Origin: Rothia aerolata
Lineage (GTDB): Bacteria > Actinomycetota > Actinomycetes > Actinomycetales > Micrococcaceae
DNA length: 64,000 nt
Direction of reading: 5' to 3'
Assembly: GCF_014635585.1 (NCBI RefSeq)
Contig: NZ_BMDC01000001.1
Location: 62,001 to 126,000, forward strand
Below the pieces are notes generated by a model. It made no database searches and was not told the origin of the DNA. It saw only the letters and a list, made by a program, of their open reading frames with translations. Shown one piece after another: positions 8,668-18,170 of the stretch. Each line of letters begins with the position of its first letter. Within the stretch, counting starts at the first letter, position 1. Made by a program: the position numbers and the translations under genes.

Positions 8668-9782
8668 TGATTCCCATTCTTCTGTCAGCTGCTATTGCTC
8701 TGGTGATCTCCATTGTGGGAACACCGCTGTTCACCAGGGTTTTGGTGCGCAAGCAATTCGGTCAGTTTATTCGTGAGGACGGCCCCACCAGCCACCAGAC
8801 CAAGCGGGGCACCCCCACCATGGGCGGTGCCATGATGATGGTGGCAACCGTGGCAGGTTTCTTCCTCTCCCTCTGGATTACCGCCCTCTTCTTTGATACC
8901 CGCTGGTCTCCTTCTATGTCAGCTCTGCTAGCGATGTTCCTAATGCTGGGAATGGCGGGCGTGGGCTTTATCGACGACTTCAAAAAGATTTCGCAGAAGC
9001 AGTCTGAGGGTCTGACCCCCAAGGGCAAGATTGTGCTTCAGGGCGCGGTGGGCGTGATTTTTGGTGTGCTGGCGCTCTTCTTTCCCAACGACAAGGGCTG
9101 GACTCCCGCCTCAACCCACATTTCTTTTACCCGTGATACCGCCCTCGACCTAGCCTTTGCGGGCCCGGTGGTGGGCGTAATCCTCTTTGTCATCTGGGCA
9201 AACCTCATTGCTACCGCTACCACCAATGCTGTGAACCTCACCGACGGTCTTGACGGTCTGGCAACTGGCGCAGCTATTCTGGTTTTCTCCGGCTACATGC
9301 TGATCTCTATGTGGCAGACCAACCAGCTCTGCTCGCCCGAATCGTCCGGCGCCTGCTACGAGGTGCGCGATCCGGGTCAGCTTGCCATGCTGGCAGCAGC
9401 CCTGATTGGTGCTTTGATTGGCTTCCTCTGGTGGAACACCTCCCCGGCAACTATCTTTATGGGTGACACCGGTTCTCTGGGCCTGGGCGGAGCCCTGGCA
9501 GCCTTTGCCATTCTGACCCGTACCGAGCTGCTTTTGATTATTATCGCCGGTCTCTTTGTGGCTATCTCGGTTTCCGTGATTCTACAGGTGGGCTACTTCA
9601 AGCTCTCCGGTGGCAAGCGCATTTTCCGTATGGCGCCCCTTCAGCACCACTTTGAGCTCAAGGGCTGGGCAGAGGTAACCGTGGTGGTTCGGTTCTGGAT
9701 TGTCGCCGGCCTCTGCGTGCTGCTTGCCCTGGGCATTTTCTACGGTGACTGGCTTCTGAACAATGGGGGAGTGATTGTCTAA
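8667..9782 (+). CDS. mraY: Phospho-MurNAc-pentapeptide translocase MraY
   Basis: An integral membrane enzyme of 371 residues that transfers phospho-MurNAc-pentapeptide to undecaprenyl phosphate, making lipid I. The catalytic aspartates are in GFIDDFKK and NLTDGLDGLATG. FMGDTGSLGLGG and PLQHHFELKGWAE are the conserved cytoplasmic loops that bind Mg2+ and UDP. Around ten hydrophobic segments are evident. The start overlaps the murF stop by one base. murD follows after 2 bases. Confidence 0.97.
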   Translation: MIPILLSAAIALVISIVGTPLFTRVLVRKQFGQFIREDGPTSHQTKRGTPTMGGAMMMVATVAGFFLSLWITALFFDTRWSPSMSALLAMFLMLGMAGVGFIDDFKKISQKQSEGLTPKGKIVLQGAVGVIFGVLALFFPNDKGWTPASTHISFTRDTALDLAFAGPVVGVILFVIWANLIATATTNAVNLTDGLDGLATGAAILVFSGYMLISMWQTNQLCSPESSGACYEVRDPGQLAMLAAALIGALIGFLWWNTSPATIFMGDTGSLGLGGALAAFAILTRTELLLIIIAGLFVAISVSVILQVGYFKLSGGKRIFRMAPLQHHFELKGWAEVTVVVRFWIVAGLCVLLALGIFYGDWLLNNGGVIV

Positions 9783-9784
9783 CC

Positions 9785-11323
9785 ATGAAGGCTAGCAACG
9801 AAAATCCGATCTATCACAACGAGCGTCTTGAGGCACTGACCAGCTGGGATTCTGACTGGCAGGGGCTGCGCGTGGTGGTTACCGGCCTGGGTGTTTCTGG
9901 CTTCTCCGCTGCCGATACTCTGGTGGAACTGGGCGCCCGCGTGGTGGTGGTAGATGGCAAGGACTCTCAGGAGAACCGCAGCAAGGCTGACACCCTCAAG
10001 ATTGTGGGCGTGACCGAGGTTCTGCTGGGGGAGATCGCTATGGACACCCTTCCCCTGGTCGAGGGCCAGAAGCCCGATCTCGTGGTGACCAGCCCCGGTC
10101 TGCGCCCCAGCCTGGGCATTTTGGCTGAGGCCGTTGACCAGCAGGTTCAAATTTGGGGCGACGTTGAACTCGCCTGGCGACTGAACCAGCGAGAGGGGCG
10201 TAAGACCCCGCAGTGGCTCTGCATTACCGGCACCAATGGTAAGACCACCACCGTGGGTATGACCGAGTCGATTCTGCAGGCTGCCGGCTACAAGGCGATT
10301 GCTGTGGGCAACGTGGGCACCCCCATTCTCGATGCCCTACGCGACCCCGTTGAATACGACTTCTTCGCCGTAGAGCTCTCAAGCTTCCAGTTGCACTGGA
10401 TTCATTCGATGTCGCCTCTGGCCTCGGTTGTGCTCAACGTGGCAGAAGACCACGTGGACTGGCACGAGGGCTACGCCAACTACCTTGCCGATAAGGCTCG
10501 CATTTATGAGCACACCCAGCTGGCCTGCATCTTCAACGCTAACCAGCCCGAGATTATCTCGATGGTTGAGGACGCCGACGTGCAAGAAGGCTGCCGGGCG
10601 ATTGGCTTCTGGGCAGACACCCCTGCCCTGTCGATGCTGGGCGTGGTAGAAGGCCTGCTGGTCGATAGGGCCTTCACCGAGAACCGGCAGAAAGAGGCCC
10701 TGGAGGTCGCCGAAGTCGCAGACACCGGCGAGCTACCCACCAAACACACCGTAGAGAATGCCCTGGCGGCGGCGGCCCTGGCCCGCGCGGCAGGAATCGA
10801 ACCCCGCGCCGTCCAGCAGGGTCTGAAAAACTTCCAGCCCGGCGCCCACCGCATTCAGCCGGTGGCCAACACCCACGGGGTGCTCTGGGTCAACGATTCG
10901 AAGGCAACCAACCCGCACGCCACCAACGCCTCCCTGGCGTCCTTTAACCCGGTGATTTGGATTGCTGGTGGACTCTCCAAGGGCGTGGACTATGCAGAGC
11001 TGGTCAGCCAGCACCAGCAGCGACTCAAGGCGGTGCTGGTGATTGGAACGGATACCGCCGGGTTGTTGAGCGCCCTGAAGGAGCACGCCCCCGAGGTGCC
11101 GGTGGTTGATATTACCTCCGGCGTAGAGGATTCCTCAGACGGCCAGAGCGTGATGCGACAGGCCGTGGCTAAGGCCCACGAGCTCTCAGAACAGAATGAT
11201 ACGGTGCTCATGGCACCCGCGGCAGCTTCAATGGATCAGTTCGTCTCCTACGCAGACCGCGGTAACGCCTTTATCGATGCGGTGGCGGAGCTGGTTGAGA
11301 AGATCAATTCAGACCGCGCCTAA
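9785..11323 (+). CDS. murD: UDP-MurNAc-L-Ala-D-Glu ligase MurD
   Basis: MurD adds D-glutamate to UDP-MurNAc-L-Ala. The 512 residues include the N-terminal nucleotide-binding motif VTGLGVSGFSAADTL, the ATP loop TGTNGKTTT (about residues 148-156), SSFQLHW and NVAEDHVDWH in the central domain, and VNDSKATNPHAT in the C-terminal domain, all typical of MurD. A somewhat long N-terminus (about 25 residues before the Rossmann motif) is present. ftsW starts 46 bases downstream. Confidence 0.96.
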   Translation: MKASNENPIYHNERLEALTSWDSDWQGLRVVVTGLGVSGFSAADTLVELGARVVVVDGKDSQENRSKADTLKIVGVTEVLLGEIAMDTLPLVEGQKPDLVVTSPGLRPSLGILAEAVDQQVQIWGDVELAWRLNQREGRKTPQWLCITGTNGKTTTVGMTESILQAAGYKAIAVGNVGTPILDALRDPVEYDFFAVELSSFQLHWIHSMSPLASVVLNVAEDHVDWHEGYANYLADKARIYEHTQLACIFNANQPEIISMVEDADVQEGCRAIGFWADTPALSMLGVVEGLLVDRAFTENRQKEALEVAEVADTGELPTKHTVENALAAAALARAAGIEPRAVQQGLKNFQPGAHRIQPVANTHGVLWVNDSKATNPHATNASLASFNPVIWIAGGLSKGVDYAELVSQHQQRLKAVLVIGTDTAGLLSALKEHAPEVPVVDITSGVEDSSDGQSVMRQAVAKAHELSEQNDTVLMAPAAASMDQFVSYADRGNAFIDAVAELVEKINSDRA

Positions 11324-11369
11324 ACCGGCTGAACAGGTAGAAGAGAGTCAAGGTAAAGGGGCCTCACGA

Positions 11370-13106
11370 GTGACTTCAGAAACAGCTTCAAGCGGCACCC
11401 AAAGGGCTCACGCTGATGAACCGGGCCTCCTGCGAAAAATCGGAGGGGGAATTTACCGGGGCGCACAGCGGGAGTTCCGCCGTGTCTCTATGTCTTCGTT
11501 GCGCGGTTTGCCAATTTTGTTGGCCGCTATAGCCCTCTCGCTGACAGCGCTGGGACTGATTATGGTGCTTTCTGCCTCCAGCGTGGAGCAGATTGCCGCA
11601 GGTGCTTCTCCCTTTACCCAGGTACAGCGCCAGGCAATTTTTGCGGTGATTGGTGTAGTTGGCATGGTGGCCCTGAGCTTTATGCCGGTGACCTGGTACC
11701 GCAATAAATGGGTGATGCATTCTATGTTGGCGCTGGCCCTGCTGATGCAGGTGCTGGTGCTGGCAATCGGTACCACGGTCAACGGCAATCGCAACTGGAT
11801 TCAGTTCGGTGGCATCTCGATTCAGCCCTCTGAGCTTTCTAAGCTACTAATTACCCTCTGGATGTCCTGGGTTCTTTCCCAGCAGGGCGGTATCTCCCGC
11901 TACTTCCGCAAGGCTTACTTTCCCCTGCTCTTTGGCTTCGTGCCCCTGGTCGTCCTGATTCTGCTGGGTCACGACGTGGGCACCCTGATGATCTACGCCA
12001 TGATGCTTTTGGGCATTCTCTGGCTGGCGGGCATGAACTACCGGGGTTACCTGATAGCGCTGCTGGTGATTCTGCTGGGCTTCGGCGCGATGGTACTGAC
12101 CTCTCCCAACCGACTTGCCCGTATATTTGGTGTCTTTGGACAGTGTGAAGGCTCCACCTGCGACCAGTCCCAGTCGGGCCTTGCAGCCCTTGCTACCGGC
12201 GGTTTCTGGGGCGTGGGCCTGGGCCGGTCGCGTCAGAAGTACAACTATCTGCCCGAAGCCCATAACGACTACATTTTTGCCGTGATCGGGGAGGAGCTGG
12301 GCCTGTTGGGCACCCTGCTCATCGTGATCCTGTACCTGGCGCTGCTCTACGTTTGCATCCGCATCATTTTGCGCACCACAGACCGCTTTATTGCCTTGGC
12401 TACGGGAACTATCGCGATCTGGATTATTGGCCAGGCCAGCATCAATATCGCTATGGTCACCGGTATGCTCCCGGTGATTGGCGTGCCCCTACCCTTTATC
12501 TCCTACGGTGGTTCCTCGCTGATTTCCTTGCTGGCGGCTACGGGCGTGCTGATAGCCTTTGCCCGCCAAACACCGCTTCAGCCCATTGTCGCGGACGGTT
12601 CGACCACCTACTATGCTGGGGAGACGCCCAAGGAACGTGCCCGCCGAAGCCGCTTAGGCAGGGTTGTCGAAGCAGAGCAGACCCGCCTGGATGCCGCCGG
12701 GGACGATGCCGGTTTCGATATCTACGACCTACTGGCGGTCTTTGGACTGGGGCCGAGGGCACCGCAGAAGGGGCGCTCGGGTTCGACCCGCCCGTCAACT
12801 AATAGGCGGGTTGGCCAGGCAAGGACGACGCCGTCCGGCCGAGCCTCGGCGAACCGGCGGCAGGGCAGTGGGAGCTCCGGCCAACGGAAAACTACCAGAC
12901 CCCAGCAGAACCGGCAGCAGGGCCAGCCGCAGCGCGCAGGCCAGCAGGGGGCGCATCGTCCTCGGGCTACTTCTGCAGCCACCCCGAAACCTGCCCAGAG
13001 CAAGCCACAGGAGAAGCGGGAGTCTAAGCTCCCGCCGGGTCTGGCACCGCTGAAGAGCATTCGCAGGGGCCGGGAGCACCGCTCCGGCGGCCCAAGAAAA
13101 GAGTAG
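11370..13106 (+). CDS. ftsW: Septal lipid II polymerase FtsW (SEDS)
   Basis: A SEDS-family glycosyltransferase that polymerises lipid II at the septum with FtsI. The start chosen is GTG 11370 (AAAGGGG 8 bases upstream; 578 residues); the frame is open further up, but that part overlaps murD and reads as a shadow. About ten membrane segments lie between residues 50 and 400. Conserved features are LPEAHNDYIFAVIGEELG, with the key catalytic-loop residues, and PFISYGGSS. The C-terminal 150 or so residues are cytoplasmic, low-complexity and strongly basic (R, Q, G, P, S), encoded by very GC-rich DNA around 12760-13090. Such tails in actinobacterial FtsW can carry protein contacts (FtsW-FtsZ or FtsI in mycobacteria). 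Confidence 0.95.
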   Translation: MTSETASSGTQRAHADEPGLLRKIGGGIYRGAQREFRRVSMSSLRGLPILLAAIALSLTALGLIMVLSASSVEQIAAGASPFTQVQRQAIFAVIGVVGMVALSFMPVTWYRNKWVMHSMLALALLMQVLVLAIGTTVNGNRNWIQFGGISIQPSELSKLLITLWMSWVLSQQGGISRYFRKAYFPLLFGFVPLVVLILLGHDVGTLMIYAMMLLGILWLAGMNYRGYLIALLVILLGFGAMVLTSPNRLARIFGVFGQCEGSTCDQSQSGLAALATGGFWGVGLGRSRQKYNYLPEAHNDYIFAVIGEELGLLGTLLIVILYLALLYVCIRIILRTTDRFIALATGTIAIWIIGQASINIAMVTGMLPVIGVPLPFISYGGSSLISLLAATGVLIAFARQTPLQPIVADGSTTYYAGETPKERARRSRLGRVVEAEQTRLDAAGDDAGFDIYDLLAVFGLGPRAPQKGRSGSTRPSTNRRVGQARTTPSGRASANRRQGSGSSGQRKTTRPQQNRQQGQPQRAGQQGAHRPRATSAATPKPAQSKPQEKRESKLPPGLAPLKSIRRGREHRSGGPRKE

Positions 13107-13184
13107 CCAACCCGCCAATTGGGTTTGAAGCCCCGGGGAACGTAAAATTGAGCACTACGGAAATTTAGTCTGGAGAAAGAGAAT

Positions 13185-14282
13185 ATGAGCGAGTCACCGT
13201 CCATTGTTCTTGCCGGTGGCGGCACCGCCGGGCACATTAATCCCATGCTCGCTATTGCCCGCGAGATCCGGGTGCTCGAACCGCAGGCAAAGATCCTGAT
13301 GGTGGGCACCGAAAATGGCATGGAAGCCCAGCTGGTTCCGCAGGCAGGTTACGACATTGCCTTTATTCCGCGCGTGCCCTTTCCCCGCAGGCCTAACCTG
13401 CAGGCCCTCAAATTCCCCGGACTTTTTGCCGCCTCGCTCAAGCAGGCGCAGAAGATTTTGAAGGAAGCCCGGGCGGATGTGCTGGTTGGAGTGGGCGGCT
13501 ATGTGTGCACCCCCATGTACCTGGCGGCCAATAAGCTGGGAATTCCCGTGGTGATTCACGAGGCGAATGCAAAGCCCGGCCTGGCGAATAAGGTGGGCGC
13601 GCGCAAGGCCGCTATGGTGGGCACCGCTTTTGCCCAGACCCCTATCACCGGAGCCCGCCACGTGGGCATGCCCATGCGCAAGAACATCGAGGAGCTCGAC
13701 CGGGCAGCAGAGCGCGCCGGAGCTCGCAAGCGCCTGAACCTTGACCCTGACCTGCCAACCCTGGTGGTCACCGGCGGGTCGCTGGGCGCCCAGAGCCTCA
13801 ACCGGGCGGTGGCAGAAATCTATGACAGGCTAGAGGAATGGGGCTTTCAGCTGCTTCACATTACCGGCCGCGAGAAGGCTCTGCGCGATACGAACGACCA
13901 GCTTCTGCAGGCCCCTCTCTACCACCAGGTTGAATTTATTACCGGCATGGAAGATGTCTATGCGGCGGCAGATTTGATGGTGGTGCGCTCCGGTGCTGCC
14001 ACGGTATCTGAGGTGGCAGCGGTGGGGCTACCCGCTATCTTTGTTCCGCTGCCGATTGGCAACGGCGAGCAGGCGCTCAATGCCCGCTCCCTTGTCGATG
14101 CCGGGGCGAGCATTCTGATTAATGACTCAGACTTTAGCGCTGACTGGTTCGTTTCCAATATTCCCCACCTGATGGCCAGCCCGCAGAGGCTGGAAGCAAT
14201 GGCAAAGAAATCATCTGACCAGGGTATCCGCAACGCGGCATCGGTCATGGCTCACGAAGTGATAAAGGCGGCGAAAAAATGA
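13185..14282 (+). CDS. murG: Lipid II synthase MurG (GlcNAc transferase)
   Basis: MurG transfers GlcNAc from UDP-GlcNAc to lipid I at the inner membrane face. The 365-residue protein is a GT-B glycosyltransferase with the N-terminal glycine loop LAGGGTAGHINPMLA (residues 9-23), VGVGGYVCTPMYLAA in the acceptor domain, GGSLGAQSLN, and the donor-binding RSGAATVSEVAAVGLP with PLPIGNGEQALNA. It is preceded by GGAGAAAGAG. Its stop overlaps the murC start in ATGA. Confidence 0.96.
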   Translation: MSESPSIVLAGGGTAGHINPMLAIAREIRVLEPQAKILMVGTENGMEAQLVPQAGYDIAFIPRVPFPRRPNLQALKFPGLFAASLKQAQKILKEARADVLVGVGGYVCTPMYLAANKLGIPVVIHEANAKPGLANKVGARKAAMVGTAFAQTPITGARHVGMPMRKNIEELDRAAERAGARKRLNLDPDLPTLVVTGGSLGAQSLNRAVAEIYDRLEEWGFQLLHITGREKALRDTNDQLLQAPLYHQVEFITGMEDVYAAADLMVVRSGAATVSEVAAVGLPAIFVPLPIGNGEQALNARSLVDAGASILINDSDFSADWFVSNIPHLMASPQRLEAMAKKSSDQGIRNAASVMAHEVIKAAKK

Positions 14283-15760
14283 TGGCACCCCTCATGAACA
14301 CCGAGCTCGATATGCCCGGCCCCCTCAACCCTCCCTTTCCCGAGCGTCTGCGCATGCAGGACTTGGGTCGGGTGCACTTTGTGGGCGTTGGCGGGGCAGG
14401 TATGTCTGCTATTGCCCGCCTCATGGTGCAGGCCGGGGTGAGCGTTTCGGGCTCTGACCGGGCTGAATCCGCTGCTGTGGAAGAACTGCGGTCTTTGGGC
14501 GTGAAGGTTTCAGTGCCCCAGGACGCCGCCAATATTGTGGACGTAGATACCGTGGTGGTCTCGACCGCCATTAAGGAAGATAACCCCGAGCTGGTTCGGG
14601 CGCGCGAGCTGGGGCTTAAGGTGATTCACCGTTCTGAGGCGCTGGCGGCGACCATGCACAATTCTTCGGTGATTGCGGTTGCCGGAACCCACGGTAAGAC
14701 CACTACCAGCTCCATGATTTCGGTGATGGCCGATGCCCTGGGTTACGATCCCTCCTTCGCGGTGGGCTCCGTGGTGGCGGGTCTCGATACCAACGCCAAG
14801 CTGAGCTCTGCGGATCAGCCCTGGTTCGTGGCCGAGGCCGATGAGTCCGACGGTTCCTTCGTGCGCTATCGCCCTCAGATTGCGGTGGTGACCAATGTTG
14901 AGCCCGACCACCTGGATTTTTACGGCACCGCAGAGAAGGTCTATGAGGCATTCAACCGCTTCGTGGCTTCTATGCCGGAGGGTGGCGTGCTGGTCACCTG
15001 CGCCGATGACGACGGTGCTGTGGCACTGGCCCAGCGGGCACTTGCTGCCGGGGTAGAGACGGTTACCTACGGAGAATCCCCAGATGCCCACGTGCGGATT
15101 TCTGCTACTACCAGCGAGGGTATTTCATGTTCCTCGCAGCTGGAATGGAACTTTACCGTGGGGGAGAAGACCTATACCGGAGCAGCGAGCCTGAGACTGA
15201 ATGTGCCGGGTCAGCACAACCAGCTCAACGCGGCGGCGTCCTTCATCTGCGGCCTGCTTACCGGAGCCAGCCCCGAGGCTGTACTTGAGGCGCTGACCCA
15301 CTTCCGCGGAACCGACCGGCGTTTTACCCTGCGGGGGGACGTCGCCGGCGTCAAGGTCTTTGACGACTACGCCCACCATCCCACCGAGGTACAGAAAGCT
15401 CTTGAGGCGGGCCGCACTGTGGCAGACGGCCACAATCTCTACGTGCTCTTCCAGCCCCATCTTTTCTCCCGTACCCGAGAATTTGCTTCGGAGTTTGCTC
15501 GGGCACTGTCGCAGGCTGACCGAGCCTATGTGATGGATATTTACCCCGCCCGGGAGCTGCCGATTGAGGGCGTGACCTCGCGCCTGATTACCGATGCGGG
15601 CTATTCGGAAGTGCACTATGTAGCAACTCCGCAGGAGGCCATTCAGCGGATAGTAGACCAGGCTCAGCCCGGCGATGTCATCATGACCGTGGGCGCCGGC
15701 AACGTAACTGAATACGGGCCTCAGATCGTTCATCAGCTTGCCCAGCTGGCGGAGGACTAA
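14279..15760 (+). CDS. murC: UDP-MurNAc-L-alanine ligase MurC
   Basis: MurC attaches L-alanine to UDP-MurNAc, the first amino acid of the stem peptide. In its 493 residues, GVGGAGMSAIARLM is the UDP-binding loop, AGTHGKTTTSS (from about residue 135) the ATP loop, EADESDGSFVRYRP and NVEPDHLDFYG the central motifs, and DDYAHHPTEV the C-terminal one. The first ATG overlaps the murG stop by 4 bases; a second ATG follows at once at 14282. The N-terminal 25 residues before the Rossmann domain are a normal actinobacterial extension. Confidence 0.96.
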   Translation: MMAPLMNTELDMPGPLNPPFPERLRMQDLGRVHFVGVGGAGMSAIARLMVQAGVSVSGSDRAESAAVEELRSLGVKVSVPQDAANIVDVDTVVVSTAIKEDNPELVRARELGLKVIHRSEALAATMHNSSVIAVAGTHGKTTTSSMISVMADALGYDPSFAVGSVVAGLDTNAKLSSADQPWFVAEADESDGSFVRYRPQIAVVTNVEPDHLDFYGTAEKVYEAFNRFVASMPEGGVLVTCADDDGAVALAQRALAAGVETVTYGESPDAHVRISATTSEGISCSSQLEWNFTVGEKTYTGAASLRLNVPGQHNQLNAAASFICGLLTGASPEAVLEALTHFRGTDRRFTLRGDVAGVKVFDDYAHHPTEVQKALEAGRTVADGHNLYVLFQPHLFSRTREFASEFARALSQADRAYVMDIYPARELPIEGVTSRLITDAGYSEVHYVATPQEAIQRIVDQAQPGDVIMTVGAGNVTEYGPQIVHQLAQLAED

Positions 15761-15762
15761 CC

Positions 15763-16686
15763 GTGGGCTCCCACCGTTCAGGCTCTCAGCAGACCGGCCA
15801 GGATGCTCAGCGCCCGCGCATTCGAGTGAACTCAGACCGGGTAGCACCTCTGGATAAAAACCAGATGGTAGAGGCCCAGCCGCCCAGCAAGTTCTCCCAG
15901 TGGCGGGAGCAGACCAAGCGCGCCCCTAAAAAGAAACAGGAGCAGAATGAAGCTGCTCCGGTAACCCCGATTAAGTCAGGCAGACGGCGGGCCTTCACCG
16001 GTTCCCGCTGGAAAAAATGGGGTGTAGCGCTGGCAACCCTTGCGGTACTGGCCCTGCTCTTCATCGGGGTTGTTTTTTACTCACCTCTTTTAGCCACCAG
16101 GACCATTACGGTGGAGGGAGCCTCGCTGCTACAGAAGTCGGCGGTTGAAGACCGGTTGAGCCCTCTGGAGGGAAGGCCCCTCACCCGAATCACCGATCAA
16201 GAGGTTGCCGATTTGGTGGGGGAGCCCAACAAGTTGCGGGGCATTTCGGTTGAGGCTCGCCCTCCGCACGATTTGGTGGTTACTCTGCAGGAGCGCATAC
16301 CTGTTGCCGTGGTCAAAAACGGAAGCAGCTACGAACTGGTTGATGCCGAGGGGCAGCAGCTGGGCTCTGTAGACTCTGTCGAAAGTGCCGGTCTGCCCCT
16401 GGTAGACGGTGGTACCGGTATTCTCGGCAGCCAGGAATTTAACACCATTTCAGCGGTACTTGAGGCCCTTCCTGCAGACCTGCTTTCCCAGGTTAAAGAG
16501 GCCAAGGCCGATTCTGCCTCGACCATTGCTTTGACCATGCAGGATGATACCCGGGTGGTGTGGGGCACCGCTGAGGACAGTGAACTTAAAGCTAAGGTTT
16601 TAGCTCAGTTGAGGTCTTCAGTGGGGAAAGATGGGGCCGTTTCGACCTACGATGTATCCTCTCCGATGGTCCCCACAACCAAATAA
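15763..16686 (+). CDS. ftsQ: Cell division protein FtsQ
   Basis: A bitopic division protein that links the Z ring to the FtsLB/FtsWI synthase. The 307 residues comprise a long basic, proline- and glutamine-rich cytoplasmic N-terminus (about 85 residues), one membrane segment (about 87-107), a POTRA domain beginning TRTITVEGASLLQKSAV, and an FtsQ domain with RGISVEARPPHDLVVTLQERIPVAVV. It uses a GTG start 2 bases after the murC stop. It ends the first transcription block: a 200-base AT-rich gap precedes ftsZ. Confidence 0.92.
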   Translation: MGSHRSGSQQTGQDAQRPRIRVNSDRVAPLDKNQMVEAQPPSKFSQWREQTKRAPKKKQEQNEAAPVTPIKSGRRRAFTGSRWKKWGVALATLAVLALLFIGVVFYSPLLATRTITVEGASLLQKSAVEDRLSPLEGRPLTRITDQEVADLVGEPNKLRGISVEARPPHDLVVTLQERIPVAVVKNGSSYELVDAEGQQLGSVDSVESAGLPLVDGGTGILGSQEFNTISAVLEALPADLLSQVKEAKADSASTIALTMQDDTRVVWGTAEDSELKAKVLAQLRSSVGKDGAVSTYDVSSPMVPTTK

Positions 16687-16747
16687 TTCAATCTAAAGTA
16701 GAGGTTGGAACTGATTCCCTGTATTTTGCGTAAAAAACAGCGAATCA

Positions 16748-16776
16748 TGCACAATTTATAAGACAGCTACTAGTCT
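16748..16776 (+). promoter_or_regulatory. Candidate ftsZ promoter
   Basis: TGCACA (16748-16753) and TAGTCT (16771-16776), separated by 17 bases, lie in the AT-rich 200-base gap before ftsZ. They form a plausible housekeeping promoter that would give a leader of about 105 bases. The -35 match is partial. Confidence 0.35.
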
Positions 16777-16824
16777 CTATTGGTACGCTTTCTTCTGAAA
16801 ACCTATGTCAAAATGAACCTAGTT

Positions 16825-16848
16825 CTAAACCTTGGCTTCAAGGTTTAG
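16825..16848. promoter_or_regulatory. Perfect 10-bp-arm palindrome in ftsZ leader
   Basis: CTAAACCTTG (16825-16834) and CAAGGTTTAG (16839-16848) are exact inverted repeats around a 4-base loop, 39 bases before the ftsZ start. No T-run follows, so it is not a standard terminator. It could be a dyad operator or an RNA hairpin that sets ftsZ mRNA stability. Confidence 0.55.
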
Positions 16849-16887
16849 GGTTTGGCTCACCGAATACTTTAACAATTGAGGCAATAT

Positions 16888-18087
16888 ATGGACACTGCAA
16901 CTCCCCAGAACTACCTGGCAGTTATTAAGGTCGTCGGCATCGGCGGCGGTGGCGTCAACGCAGTCAACCGCATGATCGAGGTAGGTCTGCGCGGCGTTGA
17001 GTTCATCGCAATCAACACTGATGCCCAGGCTCTGCTGATGTCAGATGCTGACGTGAAGCTTGATGTGGGCCGCGAGCTGACCCGCGGCCTCGGTGCTGGC
17101 GCTAACCCCGAGGTTGGTCGCCAGGCTGCCGAAGACCACGAGCAGGAAATTGAGGAAGTCCTCAAGGGTGCAGACATGGTCTTTGTGACCGCAGGTGAGG
17201 GCGGCGGCACCGGTACCGGTGGCGCTCCCGTGGTTGCCCGCATTGCCCGCTCCCTCGGTGCCCTGACCATCGGTGTTGTGACCCGCCCCTTCACCTTCGA
17301 GGGTCGCCGTCGCTCCAACCAGGCAGAGACCGGTATTGCCGCTCTGCGCGATGAGGTTGACACCCTGATTGTTATCCCCAACGACCGTCTGCTGTCTATC
17401 TCAGACCGCAACGTCTCCATGCTCGATGCCTTCAAGTCGGCTGACCAGGTTCTGCTCTCCGGTGTTCAGGGCATCACCGATCTGATTACCACACCCGGCC
17501 TGATCAACCTCGACTTCGCAGACGTTAAGTCCGTGATGCAGGGTGCAGGCTCGGCCCTGATGGGTATCGGTTCAGCCTCAGGTGAAGACCGCGCGGTTAA
17601 GGCGGCAGAGCTGGCTATTGCTTCACCCCTGCTGGAAGCATCGATCGACGGTGCCCACGGCGTTCTGCTCTCCATTCAGGGCGGTTCCGACCTGGGCCTC
17701 TTCGAGATCAACGAGGCAGCCCGCCTGGTTCAGGAAGTTGCCCACCCCGATGCCAACATCATCTTCGGTGCTGTGATTGACGATGCCCTGGGCGATGAGG
17801 CTCGCGTGACCGTGATTGCCGCTGGCTTCGACTCGGTTAACCCCGAGACCAACGCCAACAACAACTTGGGCGCCCAGCAGCAGGCTCAGCGCAACCAGCA
17901 GAGCTTCGGCAACAACACCTCAGCTCCCGCCCAGGCTGCACCTTCCCAGCAGCAGAACTCCTGGCAGCAGAACAACAACGACGTTCCCTCTAACGCGGGC
18001 TTCGACGTTGACCTGCCCCCGGTGGTTGAGGAACCGGCTCAGAACCAGCGCAAGGACTCGCTGGACGTGCCTGACTTCCTGAAGTAA
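16888..18087 (+). CDS. ftsZ: Cell division GTPase FtsZ
   Basis: The tubulin-like GTPase that forms the Z ring, 399 residues. The start is ATG 16888 with GAGG 7 bases upstream; an in-frame TTG at 16876 is less likely. The tubulin signature GGGTGTG is at about residues 105-111, with [13 protein letters not shown] near the N-terminus, FEGRRR and NDRLLS in the GTPase domain. A Q/N-rich linker follows (about 320-385). The C-terminal peptide [10 protein letters not shown] is the docking site for SepF and FtsW-type partners. It is separated from ftsQ by a gap with its own promoter candidate, fitting higher independent expression. Confidence 0.98.
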   Translation: MDTATPQNYLAVIKVVGIGGGGVNAVNRMIEVGLRGVEFIAINTDAQALLMSDADVKLDVGRELTRGLGAGANPEVGRQAAEDHEQEIEEVLKGADMVFVTAGEGGGTGTGGAPVVARIARSLGALTIGVVTRPFTFEGRRRSNQAETGIAALRDEVDTLIVIPNDRLLSISDRNVSMLDAFKSADQVLLSGVQGITDLITTPGLINLDFADVKSVMQGAGSALMGIGSASGEDRAVKAAELAIASPLLEASIDGAHGVLLSIQGGSDLGLFEINEAARLVQEVAHPDANIIFGAVIDDALGDEARVTVIAAGFDSVNPETNANNNLGAQQQAQRNQQSFGNNTSAPAQAAPSQQQNSWQQNNNDVPSNAGFDVDLPPVVEEPAQNQRKDSLDVPDFLK

Positions 18088-18170
18088 GCGTCTAAGAGAA
18101 GATTCGCCTCACCTAGAAAATCTTGAGAGTTTCAAGGTTATCGGGTGGGGCGATTTTCATGTAGGAAATC

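Noticed and set aside
11196-11369. Upstream extension of ftsW
   Set aside because: It overlaps murD and reads as non-coding; GTG 11370 has a good ribosome site and family-like N-terminus.
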